Below, one piece after another: positions 22,485 to 34,057 of a DNA stretch of 64,000 nt. The translations under genes and the position numbers were made by a program. Position 1 is the first letter of the stretch. Each line of letters starts with the position of its first letter. The notes beneath the pieces are model-generated. The model made no database searches. It saw only the letters and a list, made by a program, of their open reading frames with translations, and was not told the DNA's origin. This DNA comes from Rhodosporidiobolus odoratus (Eukaryota > Basidiomycota > Microbotryomycetes > Sporidiobolales > Sporidiobolaceae): positions 1,736,001 to 1,800,000 of the forward strand of contig JAOANU010000005.1 of assembly GCA_034387635.1 (NCBI GenBank), read 5' to 3'.

Positions 22485-22975
22485 CAGGGATAGTACAATC
22501 AGATGAGCGAGCAAGAAGCAAGTGCGAGACGCGTGAGGTGGAACAGGAGAATGTCGGGTCCGCGGAGGGGGTGGATGTCTGTCTCTGCTTTCTGCGCTCT
22601 TGACAGCTTTGCGACCCTCTTACAAGACTGTCGGACAAGGCCAAGCCGTAGTTTACAGACCACCAAGGAGCAGGAAAACTCCGGTTGGACACGGAATTTT
22701 GAGAAGGTCAAAGCACCTGGCGGACTGACACTATTGATGGACCGACGTACGGGCAGTGAGCGGTCATGAGGTACCGAAGCATGCTGTGGAGGGGGAGATG
22801 TCGGTGGGCGCCTTGTCCAGCCCTCACAATCGAGAAGAATGTTGTCCAGCACATCTTGTCCTGCAGGCGCCCATGCTAGGCTAGCGCTGGGGGCACAGGT
22901 GAAGGGCAGCGTAGAGCGCGAGGCAGCTTGCAAGTAGCTGTAATGTGTTCGACGTATCGCACAGCGCTTCACTCT
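22485..22975. other. Intergenic region, nothing supported
   Basis: It follows the 3' end of the 213-residue membrane protein gene (-). Long minus-strand frames here lack splice context, domain-like sequence or hydrophobic exons. I see no gene. Confidence 0.35.
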
Positions 22976-23806
22976 TCAAGCTTCATCGCTCGAATTGCTG
23001 GCCTTGATGGCAAAATAAATACCGATGGCCAGACCTATAAGCTACGATATAGCGGGGTCAGTACCGAGCAGCACCTGGGCAGGAAGTTCGAGAAGAGTAA
23101 GACAAAGGAATGATGTGCTCACTAGCAGAATCACAAGCCCAATCACGCACATTCCATATTGCCTTATCTTGGCTTTCCTTTTTTCCCGTCTGCTTTCAGG
23201 CGCGGAACCTGCTCCTCCAGGGACGGGTATCTGACGCTGTGCTGGCTGCAAAGTCGGATAGAACGACGAGTGCTGATGCTCTTCATGATGAAAATTCTTG
23301 CTTTGTTGATGTGGTGGAGGATAGTCAGCTCGAGGCTGCATGAGTATGGGGCATCTTGTCATTATGGTGACTTCGTACTGATAGAACTGATAGCAAGTGA
23401 AGAGACGGTGACATGCTCACGGGACAAAGGCTACTCGCAGCGAGGCGACTTGACCCAGAAGTGGACCGACGAGGAGGGTCATATACACGATTGAGACGTT
23501 CCTGCGAGGACAGGAGGGTTGAATGGGCGAGCAACAAGCTGTGGCGAGCGAAATTCCAATAATCACCTCTTCCTCCGATGTATTGCCCCCGTAGTATCCG
23601 TCGTCGTCCGATGTACCGCTGCTCGACCGGCCATGCGCCCCAGGATGCCGGACATGCCCCGTCTCGTACACTATTCGTGATGTCCCCAGGTGCGAGTGGC
23701 GTGGCAGTTCGAATGCTGCTTCTGCGTCGTGTCCGAAAGCGGGAGAGCGGGAGAAGCGGAGATCATGCCGGGGCAGCAGCTGTCGCGATGTACGGGGCGA
23801 AGGCAT
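22976..23806 (-). CDS. 213-residue C-terminally anchored membrane protein (TM-intron family member 3)
   Basis: Four exons (complement of 23567-23806, 23421-23501, 23123-23377 and 22976-23041) total 642 nt in frame. The start is MPSPRTSRQLLPRHDLRF; then HDAEAAFELPRHS, a Gly/Ser/Asp stretch (SSSGTSDDDGYYGGNTSEEE) and a His/Pro/Gln-rich segment (PPPHQQSKNFHHEEHQH). A basic block follows (ESRREKRKAKIRQ) and then one membrane span: YGMCVIGLVILL, intron, LIGLAIGIYFAIKASNSSDEA, stop. All introns are phase 0 with GT-AG ends; the last interrupts the membrane helix near its centre, as in the 530- and 94-residue genes. The basic block before the span suggests a cytosolic N-terminus. No family recognised. 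Confidence 0.7.
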
Positions 23807-24339
23807 GAGTCGGAGTGATTATGCAAGCGTGCTTTCTGTGAGCTAGCGTGCTTTCTGTGAGCTACGGGGTTTGTTGTACGTGAAGAGGTGAGAGGGAAGA
23901 TTGAACCTTGCAAGGAGGAGTAGGTGGAGTTGCCGCGGAGGGGCGGGAGTGATGCGGCGGGTCGTTCTTGGGTCGTTGGAGAGTGAAAGTCAACGAATGG
24001 GAAGGTGAACGAGCCAGCAGTGTGCCAGCGAGTGCTCACAAGACGCGCCCAAAGTCCCACTTGAGAAGGTCGCCTGTGCAAAGGTAATCAGGTGTATCGA
24101 GCCATACAAACATTACAAATGAGGGGGAATTGCAGACGACGGACAGCCGCTTCTGGGCGGTGCTCTTGGTGGTTGCGCCTTCTTCTCGCACCTTTACGCC
24201 AGATCTCTCCGCCTGCGCACGAGGCACGAGCCACACGGATCTGCATCTTCCCAGTCACAAGTCTCCTGCTCCTGCTCTCCTCCCATCGTCGTCCTCCACC
24301 TCCCCACCCCGTAACAACCTCGACAATCTCGCGACCATC
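23807..24339. promoter_or_regulatory. Divergent promoter region between the 213-residue gene and the CBS-family gene
   Basis: It separates two start codons on opposite strands. It contains a perfect 19-20 bp direct duplication (gcgtgctttctgtgagcta at about 23829 and 23848). The part next to the plus-strand gene is C/T-rich, common before start codons in these yeasts. No further element identified. Confidence 0.5.
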
Positions 24340-26313
24340 ATGTCAAGTTACCTCCCCAACTCGCCGCCTATACACGACAGCGCCCTGTCTCTCATTGGGC
24401 ACACTCCGCTTGTACGCCTTGACCGACTCGCGACAGAAGAGGGATTGAAGTGTAATCTTCTCGCCAAAGTTGAAGGGTTTAGCGCCGGGGGGAGTGTCAA
24501 GGTGAGGCTGGAATCTATTCCGAAGTCCTCGACCTCGAGGATGAACGAGGGGTTCGTAGGTTGGAAGCCGTCGGAGTAGAACGCTGATTCCCGACCTTTC
24601 CCTCGATGTTCTCGCTCTCTCCTGATTCTGATGCCACCGGGACATGGTACACCATACAGGACCGCATCGCCCTACGGATGATCGAGACTGCAGAGGCGCA
24701 GGGTATTCTTATCCCTGGTCGAAGCGTCCTCGTCGAGCCAAGTCAGTTTCTTCCTCCTCTCCCGTTTCTCCTGTTCCTTCTTCTTTAGCTGACCTTTACT
24801 CCGGCCGACCTCTCCACATGTGCAGCCAGCGGTAACACTGGCATCGGTCTCGCTTTGGTAGCTGCGGTGAAGGGGTACAAATGCGTGATCGTCATGGTAC
24901 GTCTCTTCTTTTCCATGCAAGCTTCCAACTAAAGCTGATGCCGACTTGTGATTTTCCGCCACAGCCAGAGAAGATGTCCCGAGAGAAGGCAAACACCCTG
25001 GCGGCATTAGGTGACGCTCATTCAGTCCGTCCTGCCGTCGCTGCGACTAACCAACTTTCCAGGTACTTCACCTTGCAGGAGCCGAGATCATTCGCACCCC
25101 GACTTCAGCAGCATGGGACGCGCCGGACAGTCATATCTCTGTTGCAAAGCGGTATGTGGAGGAGCACAAAGAGGCGGTCATGCTGGATCAGTATAACAAC
25201 CTATCGAGTGCGCTATTTTTCCCTTGCCTTCTCCACTACACTCTCCCGGTTTCCTATCTACAGGTCTCAAGCGCGTTCGTCTGGATTTTGGCCTGTACTG
25301 ACCAGCTGCCTGTAGACCCGGAAGCTCACTACCACACCACCGCCGTCGAGATTCTCTCTTCCCTCTCCTCTGTTCCTTCAACGCCTTCTCGCCCCTCGAC
25401 CGGAACAGTAGACGTCCTGGTCGCCGGGGCCGGTACGGGCGGGACCATCTCTGGCATTGCGAAACGGCTGAAAGAGGCCAATCCGGAGGTGTTGGTCGTT
25501 GGGGTGGATCCGGTGGGGAGTATCTTGGCAAGGCCGGAAGAGCTGAATGTGCTCAGAGAGGGGGAGGAGGCGATTTATAAGGTACGCTGGCTCTCTCTGA
25601 CATTTAAGATACCAAGAGACAGACGGTCAGATCTGACATGATTCTGTCGCAGGTTGAAGGAACCGGCTACGATTTTGTGCGTCGCTTGTCCCTTCTCTCC
25701 CTGCTCACCCCTCCTTCTCTTGCCGTGCCCGCCTAGTTTCCTCAAGCTCATACCTGTCCGTCGTCGTCTCCAGGTCCCCGCCGTCCTCTCCCACTCCCTG
25801 ATCACCCACTGGCTAAAAACCCGCGACCCCGAATCCTTCGCCACTTGCAAACGCCTAATCCGAATCGAAGGTCTCCTCGTTGGTGGAAGTTCTGGCGCCT
25901 CCGTGTGGGCGGCGCTTGAATGGCTCAAGACGACGGAAGAGGGAAGGAGAATCGGGCAGGAAAAGGGGAGGAATGTGGTGGTAATTTGTGCGGATTCGTA
26001 CGTTTCAACTTTCCCTCTCGTTCGAGAACTCTTTTCCCTCCTCGCTGCGTGTCCGCAGGCTTGTACTCCCCCCATCTGGAGGAACCAGACTGTCCCGACG
26101 CTCGTTCTTTTCGTGCTCTATGCTGATTGTCTTTGTCTCCCTTCGCACAGAATCCGAAACTACATCACCTCTTCCTGGCTGAACGACGCCTCCCCCTCCA
26201 ACGCTTCATCGCAAAGCGTTCAAGCCGACTATCTGCCTGCTCTTGGTGTCCGTCCAGTCGGGGAGAAGGAGGAAGAGGTGATTAGGGAGAGTGGGTTGAG
26301 GACCCCGCCTTGA
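24340..26313 (+). CDS. Cystathionine beta-synthase / cysteine synthase family enzyme, PLP-dependent
   Basis: A fold-type II PLP enzyme. Start [18 protein letters not shown], then [13 protein letters not shown], the PLP-lysine motif [14 protein letters not shown] (lysine at an exon junction), [13 protein letters not shown], the phosphate-binding glycine loop [16 protein letters not shown], and [16 protein letters not shown]. The C-terminal [13 protein letters not shown] resembles cystathionine beta-synthase rather than O-acetylserine sulfhydrylase, so the likely reaction is serine plus homocysteine to cystathionine (transsulfuration). The protein ends about 30 residues after this motif; there is no CBS-pair (Bateman) regulatory domain and no heme-binding N-terminus. 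At least eight exons; the final stop is TGA at 26311-26313. A role in direct cysteine synthesis cannot be excluded. Confidence 0.88.
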
Positions 26314-26731
26314 GGTTCGTCGGTACCTTCTTTAGCTCGTTGTACGATACACTACCTTACTTCCACCGCGCCAGCTCCTTTTTGTACACTCCTGTGTACT
26401 CCGTCAGCTTCGTATTCGGGTCTTTGCGCTTTCTGCGGTTTGTGTCCTGTGTACAGTCGTTCTCGGGTTTTCAGAAGCGCATTACCCTAGCGGTTCCCTG
26501 TCCTACCTCGGAAAAATCCCCGTGGACGAGCTCGGTCAGAGAGAGTTGTAACAGAGCGGAAGCGTCGCAGGCGCCAACGACAGCGAGGCTAAACCCGGAC
26601 AGAGTGCAATGGTATGTACAATATCCGACGCAGGCGGCAGGTTTTTTTTTGCAGTACGAGCGAGGTGCGGCTGTGCGACTAAGATCGGGGCTGAGAGGAG
26701 GGCAGAGAGGCGGGGCGACAGATAAGCTAAG
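26314..26731. other. Convergent intergenic region
   Basis: It lies between the stops of the CBS-family gene (+) and prefoldin subunit 6 (-) and holds both 3' UTRs. A T-rich run (26641-26650) may contribute to 3' end formation. No gene seen. Confidence 0.45.
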
Positions 26732-27612
26732 CTAGACCGCGACTGCTGCTCCGGCTGATGGTCCGCCAGGTTGGGCTGCTGTTTGTTGTTGTTGCTGGAA
26801 CTGCGTTTGAAGGTGCACAAGCTGCGTAGAAAAGCGTTGTGAGTTATGCTTCTGCTTCTTTGCCGCTTGCGGGGTTGCGAGATGCGAGAAGGAGATGAGA
26901 GAGGACGGGGCAGAAGCCGGTGGCGAGGGAACACACCTCGAGCTTCTTCGCCTCGAGCTTGGACTCCAAGTCTTTGAGCTGCGTTTCGACTCGCTTACTG
27001 CATAGACCTCGACTTGTCAGCAACTGCCCACCACCACGCCAGACGAAGCGACAAGAACAGAAGGAAAAGGGATGGGAAGGAAAAGCCAGCGCACATCTCG
27101 CCCGTGATCCATTCCAATCGCTTGTCCACGTTGTGCTTGGCATCTGATTGCTCCTGCTTGAGCAGAACGGGACCGACGAGTTTGTAAACTTTGTTTTCCG
27201 GGGCGAGCGAGGCGAGTTCCTGTGAGTAAGGAAGGGTTAGGCCGGGAGTTCAAGGTCACGATCGGTCTCGCGTAGACGACCAGATGGAGCCAGACTCATT
27301 GTGCTGCTCTACAGCTTTTCAAGCAGTGGCGAATTCCCGCCCGCCAGACTGGACGGCCGGCGAGGTGAGAGAAAGGAAAACATCGCTCGCCCGACTTACC
27401 TTTTTTACCCCCTCGTTCTCAGTCTCTTGGGCATCGAGCCGTTGTCGGTTCTCGACCGCTTTGGCGTAGTCTGTTGGATCCGTCGAGTAGGAGGAGCCGA
27501 GTCGAGGTCAGCGGAAGGAGGAGAAAGAGAAAGGATGGAAAAGGGTCGCACCGTTCTGGAGTTTCTGAAAGACGGACGAAGCCGACTGCAAGTTTGATTC
27601 GAGCGAAGCCAT
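26732..27612 (-). CDS. YKE2: Prefoldin subunit 6 (YKE2-type)
   Basis: Beta-type prefoldin subunit; the hexamer captures nascent actin and tubulin and delivers them to the CCT chaperonin. ATG 27612 starts MASLESNLQSASSVFQKLQN. Later exons give DYAKAVENRQRLDAQETENE, then ELASLAPENKVYKLVGPVLL with KQEQSDAKHNVDKRLEWI, the diagnostic hairpin of subunit 6, then KRVETQLKDLESKLEAKKLE and a Gln-rich tail (QTQFQQQQQTAAQPGG) ending at 26732. Two coiled-coil helices flank the hairpin, as expected. Total length, about 125-130 residues, fits the family. It shares a 269 bp divergent promoter region with the BAH-like gene. Note that its client chaperonin subunit CCT3 is also in this window, though 24 kb away. 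Confidence 0.9.
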
Positions 27613-27881
27613 GTTGATCTTGGACGGTAACGAGGGGAGCTGTACGAGTGCGAGATGAGGGAAGAGTGGGGAGAAAGAACCAGCGACGGCAAAGTGTATC
27701 GACTTGGGTACGAGGTTTGTATGCTCGAAGGGGTATTTGAGAGGCTAGCGCTGCTCGACTGGCTGTCTAGAGTGGTTGAGTCGAGGTAGATTCAACAAAC
27801 CAGTTTGGTTCGCTTTGGCCTTGTGTGATCCCCTCGCATCCGCTATTGAGGGTGGTCAAGGCCGCTGGTAGCGTGTAGGCT

Positions 27882-30800
27882 ATGCTATCACGCCTCAGTG
27901 GTCTGTTCACTTCAACTCCTACGCCGAATCCAGTCGATCAACCTACTCCACCTTCTTCAACTTCCATCAACCACACACCTACCGAACCAGCAGTACAAGC
28001 CAGTGCCCAGCACTCACCATCCCAGTCAAAGGCTCCTCCTTCCTCTCCCCCCTTCTTGGACTCGCAATCCGTCATGGCCCCTTCTTCCACTTCCACCACC
28101 CTTCATCCCGCTCAAGCCAACCCTGCCAGCACACCCGCTGCAGTCGCCAACGGGGCCACGTCCGGAACTCGACCCGTTAAAGTCGACGAGATGGATGTGG
28201 ATCAGCTCGACGACGACGGGGACGTTCAGCCGATCGAGAAGAAATACGGAAAAGGAAAGGCCAAGGACAAGGCCAAGGACAAGGTCAGCACGGGGGAGAA
28301 CAAGGTCCCCGGATTCTATTACAGCTCGTCCGCACCCGTGAAGCCCAACGGCACTTCCGAGTCGCTGGCGAAGCAAGAATCGAGTCAGAAGAAAAACGGC
28401 GCCGTGCTTTCTTCTCCGCTCAAGCCCGGTGCAGGACAGAACGGCGAGGGGTATCAACTAGATGGGAAAGATCAAGACGAGATGGAAGTGGACGAGGGCG
28501 AGATCGCAGATGAAGACGACCTTCCCAAGAAGAGGTCCACCCGCGCCTCCACCTCCGGCATCAAGTCCAATGACAACATACCCGCCACTATCAAACGCGC
28601 CACCCACAAGGAGTCCCTTACCCTCTCCTCCGACTCTTCCGAAGAAGCCCAACCCAAACCACCTTCCCGTCGAGACGGCCAGAAGAAGCGCCGCCTCGGA
28701 TCTCTTTCCCCTGCTTCTGCTCGCCCACTCGCCGACTCTGCTAAAAAGCGTAAACGCCGCCCCTTCGACTCGGACGAAGAGGACGAAGACTTCGGCGACG
28801 CCGAAGCGAAACAGAGTGGGAAGGAATCGGAGGAGTCGGTAACTTCCTCGCCAAAAGCCCGCCGTAGGACAAGGGCTTCACTCTCTTCGATGACTCTGCA
28901 GAAGCCGAAACCGACCGAGGAGCAAGAGAAGCCGAAGGCTAGACGTCCTCCTACGCGCGCTTCTCTCGCTGGCGAGTCGGCCTCTTCTTCCGGCCAAGGT
29001 GCTCAAGCGGGACCTTCTCGCCCGTTGCGAGCGAGGGCGTCGGGTGCAAGTCAGGCGGAGAAGGCGAGTGGCGACGGCAGCTCGTCAGAGCAGAAGGTAG
29101 ACGACAAGGGGACTGCGAGGAAGAAGCGCTCGCTGCGGAGTAACGGCGGTAGGGCGAAGAAACAGGCGTACAGACGCCAGGAGTCGCCGGCGATGTCGTC
29201 GCAAGATGAGGAGGAGCTTGAAGAAGCCGCCGCCGAACCTTCAATGTCGACCTCGCATGCCCGCTCTCGCTCCGTCCCTTCTCGCCGCTCTCCATCTCCT
29301 TCCGACCCCGAATCCCCCACTGACGGCGGTCACGACAACGACGGTGTCAGCACCTCTTCTGACGAGTCAGACAATTCTTCCACCGCCGGCTTGACCGACA
29401 AAGCCCGCGAGAAGATGTATGCTCAGATGGAAGTTAAGGAGAAGGTGGTCAAGCTGTTGGACAAGGGTGACGCGACGGGGCAGAGTAAGGGGTACAAGAA
29501 GATGAGCTGTACGTTTCGCTTTCCCCTCCTCACTTGCACTGTCTAGAATCGACGACTCCGATGTTTATTGTTCTGCTTCGACGACCTTTTCTTGCTGCTC
29601 ACAGTCCAGGATGCGGGACAGGATGTGCCTCCTCTGCGCGTGGGCGACCCGATCGACATCAAGACTAGCATCAAGGGCAAAGGCGGTTGGATGATGGTTG
29701 TCGAGCAATTCCGGTCCGTTGCATTTCTCCCCGCTTCCTTCCGCTCAGTAGCTGCCGCTCCAGATCGCTGCACAGTCTTGAAACTACATTCCCTTTAAAC
29801 ACCTCCGGGGGGGTAGGCTCATCTCCCTCTATCCTCGCAGCGCTCTCAACTCGGACATCGCTACGCCTCCCGGAGGCGACTCCAAGACTACTGCGGCCAA
29901 AGCGACGGCCAACACGCTTTACGTCAAGGGCACTTGGCTGTACACTCAGCAGGATCTGAGGGAGAGGACGGATGTGAACGGGTGCGTTACTTCTCCCTCC
30001 TGAGCGCATTAGCGGGATGATATGTGCCACAACTCGCTTCTCGGATGAGGCTAGGGATAGCACTGACGGAACCTGGGTTGCACTGCGCAGGTGCGAAGCC
30101 TGGATTGACCCCTCGTACCCGATGGGGCCGAACGAGCGCGTCAAAACGGACCACGTCGAATGGAGGCATCAAGCGATGATTCGGAGCAGAGGTGCGCTTT
30201 TCTCTGCCTCGAAACCCTCTCTGTGGGCTGCTGACACGTGCAACTCGAGCAGAGCCGGAAACGCAAGCTTTGCATAATTGACCTTCTCAATCTCGCCGTT
30301 CAAGCTAACCTCGCATCGCTCCCTGCACGCAGCGTCTACATCTTCGACGACTCGTACCCGGCTCCACCGCCTAACTCATCTCGCGGCGTTCGATCCCCTC
30401 ACCCTCTCGCACCCTTTCGCACCTCCACTCTCTCCCGCCTTCAACCCAGTCCCTACGCCGGCCTTGCCCTTCAAACGCCATCTATGTCTGCCTCTTCCTC
30501 TGAGACGCCGCAACCACCAATGCCCGACTATTTCTTCGCTGTCGGTGCAGAGCGTGGTCAAGAAGGGAGGGTGAAGGAGACCCTCGAGCCCGCTACGAAG
30601 GGCAGGAGAGGCGATTCTCGACCGCGTCAGGATGGTGCAGATGGGAGGAGGGGAATCGCGTATGTCAGGGTTGCGTTTAGCTTCAAAGAGCAGGGGGTGG
30701 TGCCGGCGTTGAAAGAGGAGGCGGTGGAGGATGAGGATGAGGAGGGGGTTAAGAAGAGGGGTAAGGGGGGGAAGAAGCAGAAGGGTAAGGGAGGGAAGAG

Positions 30801-31660
30801 GATCCAGGATCTAGTGTGTTGCTTCCTTATCGAGGCGGATCTCTGTGTCCTCTGTGACTCACCATCTTGCTCTCCTCTAGGATTTCACCCGTCATTCCGT
30901 CAGTCAAAAACCCTATAACCCTTGCCAAGTTCAGCACTTCTCCCGATCCGCTCAGACATGGTACTCGGTCGCGGACCTCGAGACAGGCAAGCACTACTCC
31001 GACATCCCCGCGACCGCCCTCGGCTCGATCACCAAGAAGGACGTCAAAGGCAAGGGGAAGGGGAAGGGAAAAACAAAGGACGACCCCGCCTTCGAGGTCG
31101 TCATCCCTGTCCGTACTCCCTCGACATCGGCACCTGCTTTGGCGTCGAAGAACACGGGCAAAGGTAAAAGCAAGGACATCGCCGACGACAGCCGCGAATC
31201 TTCCGTCTCCCTCGGCGCTTTCTTCCCCCCCTCCTCCGCCGCACCACGCTCTTCTTCCTCAACACCTCAATCGAAAGAAGGTCTCGTCTCCGACTCATTG
31301 ACCCTCAAGGAAAAGCTCGCCACCCTCGCCAACTCGCCCATCGTCCGCGGCGGCGCGTACGGCCTGACCGGAAACGCCTACCTCGTCACTCGTGCCAGCG
31401 AACTCCTGGGTGTCCTTTCCCCTTCTCCTACTGCCGCTGGCGCTTCGGCCTCTCGCTCCAACCTCACTGCTGCTCAGCGGTTGAACGCCTTTGCCGAGGC
31501 GAGGCAGTTGCTTCTGAATGCGAGGGCATGGGAGAAGGGAGTCAGAGAGAGAGTCGAGGGGAGGGGTGAAGGGAAAGGTTTGAGGAAGGAGTGGAGGGCG
31601 ACGGGGGAGGCGCCGAAGGGGAAGAGGTGGGTGTGTCCGAAGAGTAAGGAGGGTATTTGA
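27882..31660 (+). CDS. BAH-domain-like nuclear protein, paralog A
   Basis: A long first exon from ATG 27882 encodes about 540 mostly disordered residues with Ser/Pro-rich, Lys-rich and acidic blocks (EKKYGKGKAKDKAKDK, then KKRKRRPFDSDEEDEDFGD), consistent with a nuclear protein. A folded section follows: LRVGDPIDIKTSIKGKGGWM, LYVKGTWLYTQQDLRE, GPNERVKTDHVEWRHQAM and VYIFDDSYP. Its W-Y...DLRE and NE-x3-TDHV pattern resembles a bromo-adjacent homology (BAH) fold, a chromatin-binding module. The C-terminal exon has GGAYGLTGNAYLVTRASELL and ends CPKSKEGI. One intron probably uses a GC donor (gcaagc at 30263). It is clearly paralogous to the gene at 38.6-41.1 kb. BAH assignment is by pattern only. 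Confidence 0.65.
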
Positions 31661-32163
31661 GGTGGGTTCACAACCACTAGGTGGCGACGAGGAGGCTATG
31701 CTTGAAGGAATGAACGGGTCGGAAGGGTGACTGCTTGTTGTGCTTTTCTTCGTACTTTCTGGGCTTGTTGGAACTCAGTACTGTCTCTGCTTGTTGTCTG
31801 GCGAGCGACTGTAACGAGGAGAAGCCCCTGTGAACAGCTAAACAAGCGGCTTTCGAGACTCACTTTCTTGCTTTTGCGAAACGCTCGCAAGAATCGTCGT
31901 GTGGACTTTGAGGGAACGAAGAGCAGCCGTAGTTGCGGTGCTGGCACAGAACGGAGGGATGCGAGTACGAGAACTACGGGGAAAGAGACACGCGCGAGTT
32001 GAGAGGCAGAAGGTATGACGAAGTGAACCAAAGAACGTGCAGAAAACGTGAGAAAAGAGCGATATGGAGGACGTGACAGATTGAACAAGGGAGCGGAAGA
32101 CCCATGCCGACTGCGATAGGAAGGGATCGGAACGGGAAGAGGGCACCGGGTGTTGACGTGCGT
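31661..32163. other. Convergent intergenic region
   Basis: It lies between BAH-like paralog A (+) and the first aspartic protease gene (-). No convincing coding frame, RNA gene or repeat is visible. Confidence 0.45.
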
Positions 32164-34057
32164 TTAGGCCTTGCTCGTGGCGAGACTGACTGAGGGACTC
32201 TTGCCGTCGGCGCCGTACGAGAAGACGGTATAGAAAGAGCGCATGAGAGGCGCTAACAGGGGCAAGAGCGTATTGGTCGATACATTCCGGAGGAGAAAGA
32301 GGGGAGAGCTTACTGCCGTAAAGACTGGCGAGCATGCCGCCGGCGTCGTAGTCAAGCCCGAAGAAAGAGCCAGAGCAGATTTCGGGGGTCTTGATGGTGG
32401 CCCTCCGCTCCTTGCGGAAGATGACATCAGAGGGCTGCATGTTGAAGGTAGCAACGTCGCCATCGGGCGTGAGGAATGAGAGTCCGACAGAGGCGGCGGC
32501 AGAGCACGGGAACTGATAGACGTCCGCTTCGCCAAATGCACCGATCGTTGTCGTTCCCGTGACATTTGCACCGGAAATTTGAGCATAAACTGCGTACAGC
32601 CGGGAATCAGCAACCGAGACCGCCATCTAACGAGAAGGAAAGGCTCACTAGCAGCGGCAACCTGGCGAGGGACAACGTTCTGAAGAAAGAGACGGATTAA
32701 CATCTGCCTGTTAATCCGCCCACAAGACGTCCTGAGGATGAAAAGGCTCACCGCGTTCGTGCCCGAGTCGAAGACAGCAACAGTTTGCGTGGTTTCAACG
32801 GTAGCTCCGTTGACGGAGAAGCCGAGACCGTAGGCGGACCACTGTACAGAGCTATACATCAGTGCAGAATAGAGAACAGCAGGAGAGCTGACGTACGTAT
32901 GGGGCGTCGAAAGAGTACAGCGAAGTCAGATCGCCCGAGTAGTGAGCGGCGTCGATACCGCCGAGGACGAGCTCCGAGCCATCGGTGGTGCGGCTGAAAT
33001 ACATAGAGAAGAGATTCGAAGGAAGCGCTCCGTCGGCTACAAGCTTGTCGGTCAAGGACACTCCATTTTGAATCTGAGGAGAGAGGGATCAATGGAGCGC
33101 CACACAGACAAGGGAACAGTGATCTCACGTTAGATTGGCCGTGGTACTGCAGTCCCAGGATGCCTGCCCAATTGGTGTCGCCAACCAAGCTAGCATCGGT
33201 CACCGCAACTGCAAAGCAAGCTAGTCAGTAGAGGCCGAATCAGGAGAACGGGAGGGTGGGAGGAGAACAACGTACTGAAGCTCTGCAGCGTATTAGTGCC
33301 GGGTGCGGCAACATGGTCACGCGCCACGTAGCCCGAGAAGGAGGAACCGCCGGCATCTGAGTTCAGGGACGGAATAAGCTTGAGTCTCTCTCGTTCCACA
33401 GTGTATAGCGATGCATCAGGAACGTACACACGCCACCAACAATCTCGGTCGAAAGCTTCCCAAAGGTACGGGACTTAGTCGTGTTGAAAAAGCCATTGGG
33501 GCCTGCGGCGCGATCGAGAAGGTCAGCCTCATAACCGAAAGTGCAAAAAGAGCGCGACTTACAGCCATTCTGGCAGGTGATCGGCATGACAAGATCGGCT
33601 GAGCCCGTGTCGAAGAGGACGGCTGCACGTGAAGTCTACGGGGTCAGTTCATGCATCGGTCTGAGCGAGAAAATACAACAACGCACAAACATCTTGCTGT
33701 GGTGCGCCCATCCGAATAGTCCCCGCATGCTGAAGACGAAGATAGTGTCGAAGCGCTATCTAGTAATCAGGAAGAAGAGAAACGTACCGTGACGTAGTTG
33801 TTGCCTGTTTGGATGAGGTTTTTGAGCTGGACCGTCGCACGCTTCTGCTTTTTGCTCAGGGTGGGCCTCTTCAGGTCGTATTCAGAAAGGTTGGGAAGAC
33901 GAGAGGCGGCGTGAGCCACCGTTTGTTCAAGAGTAAGACTGCTGTCGGGCGTGCGACCGGTGAGGCGAACGGCGGCAGGTTTCTCAACCGGAGCCGGGGC
34001 TGCGAGAGCGGCTGCGGGAAGGAGGGCGATGGTGAAGAGAGTCGAGAGAGCGTGCAT
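32164..34057 (-). CDS. Secreted pepsin-like (A1) aspartic protease
   Basis: ATG 34057 starts a signal peptide (MHALSTLFTIALLPAAALA) and a propeptide with basic residues (KKQKRATVQL) before the mature chain. Both catalytic motifs of the A1 family are intact: AVLFDTGSADLVMP in the N-terminal lobe and VAVFDSGTNAV in the C-terminal lobe. Other family landmarks are NWAGILGLQYHG, LFSMYFSRTTDGSELVLGG and IDAAHYSGDLTSL. At least nine short exons, most splitting at loops. The last exon gives FYTVFSYGADGKSPSVSLAT and stops at 32164. Expected to be extracellular or vacuolar and acid-active (inference from family). Neighbour of a second family member on the same strand 1 kb upstream. Confidence 0.88.

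Noticed and set aside
22499..22972. 157-codon minus-strand ORF
   Set aside because: It begins just after the stop of the 213-residue gene, starts without clear context, and shows no domain or hydrophobic segment.
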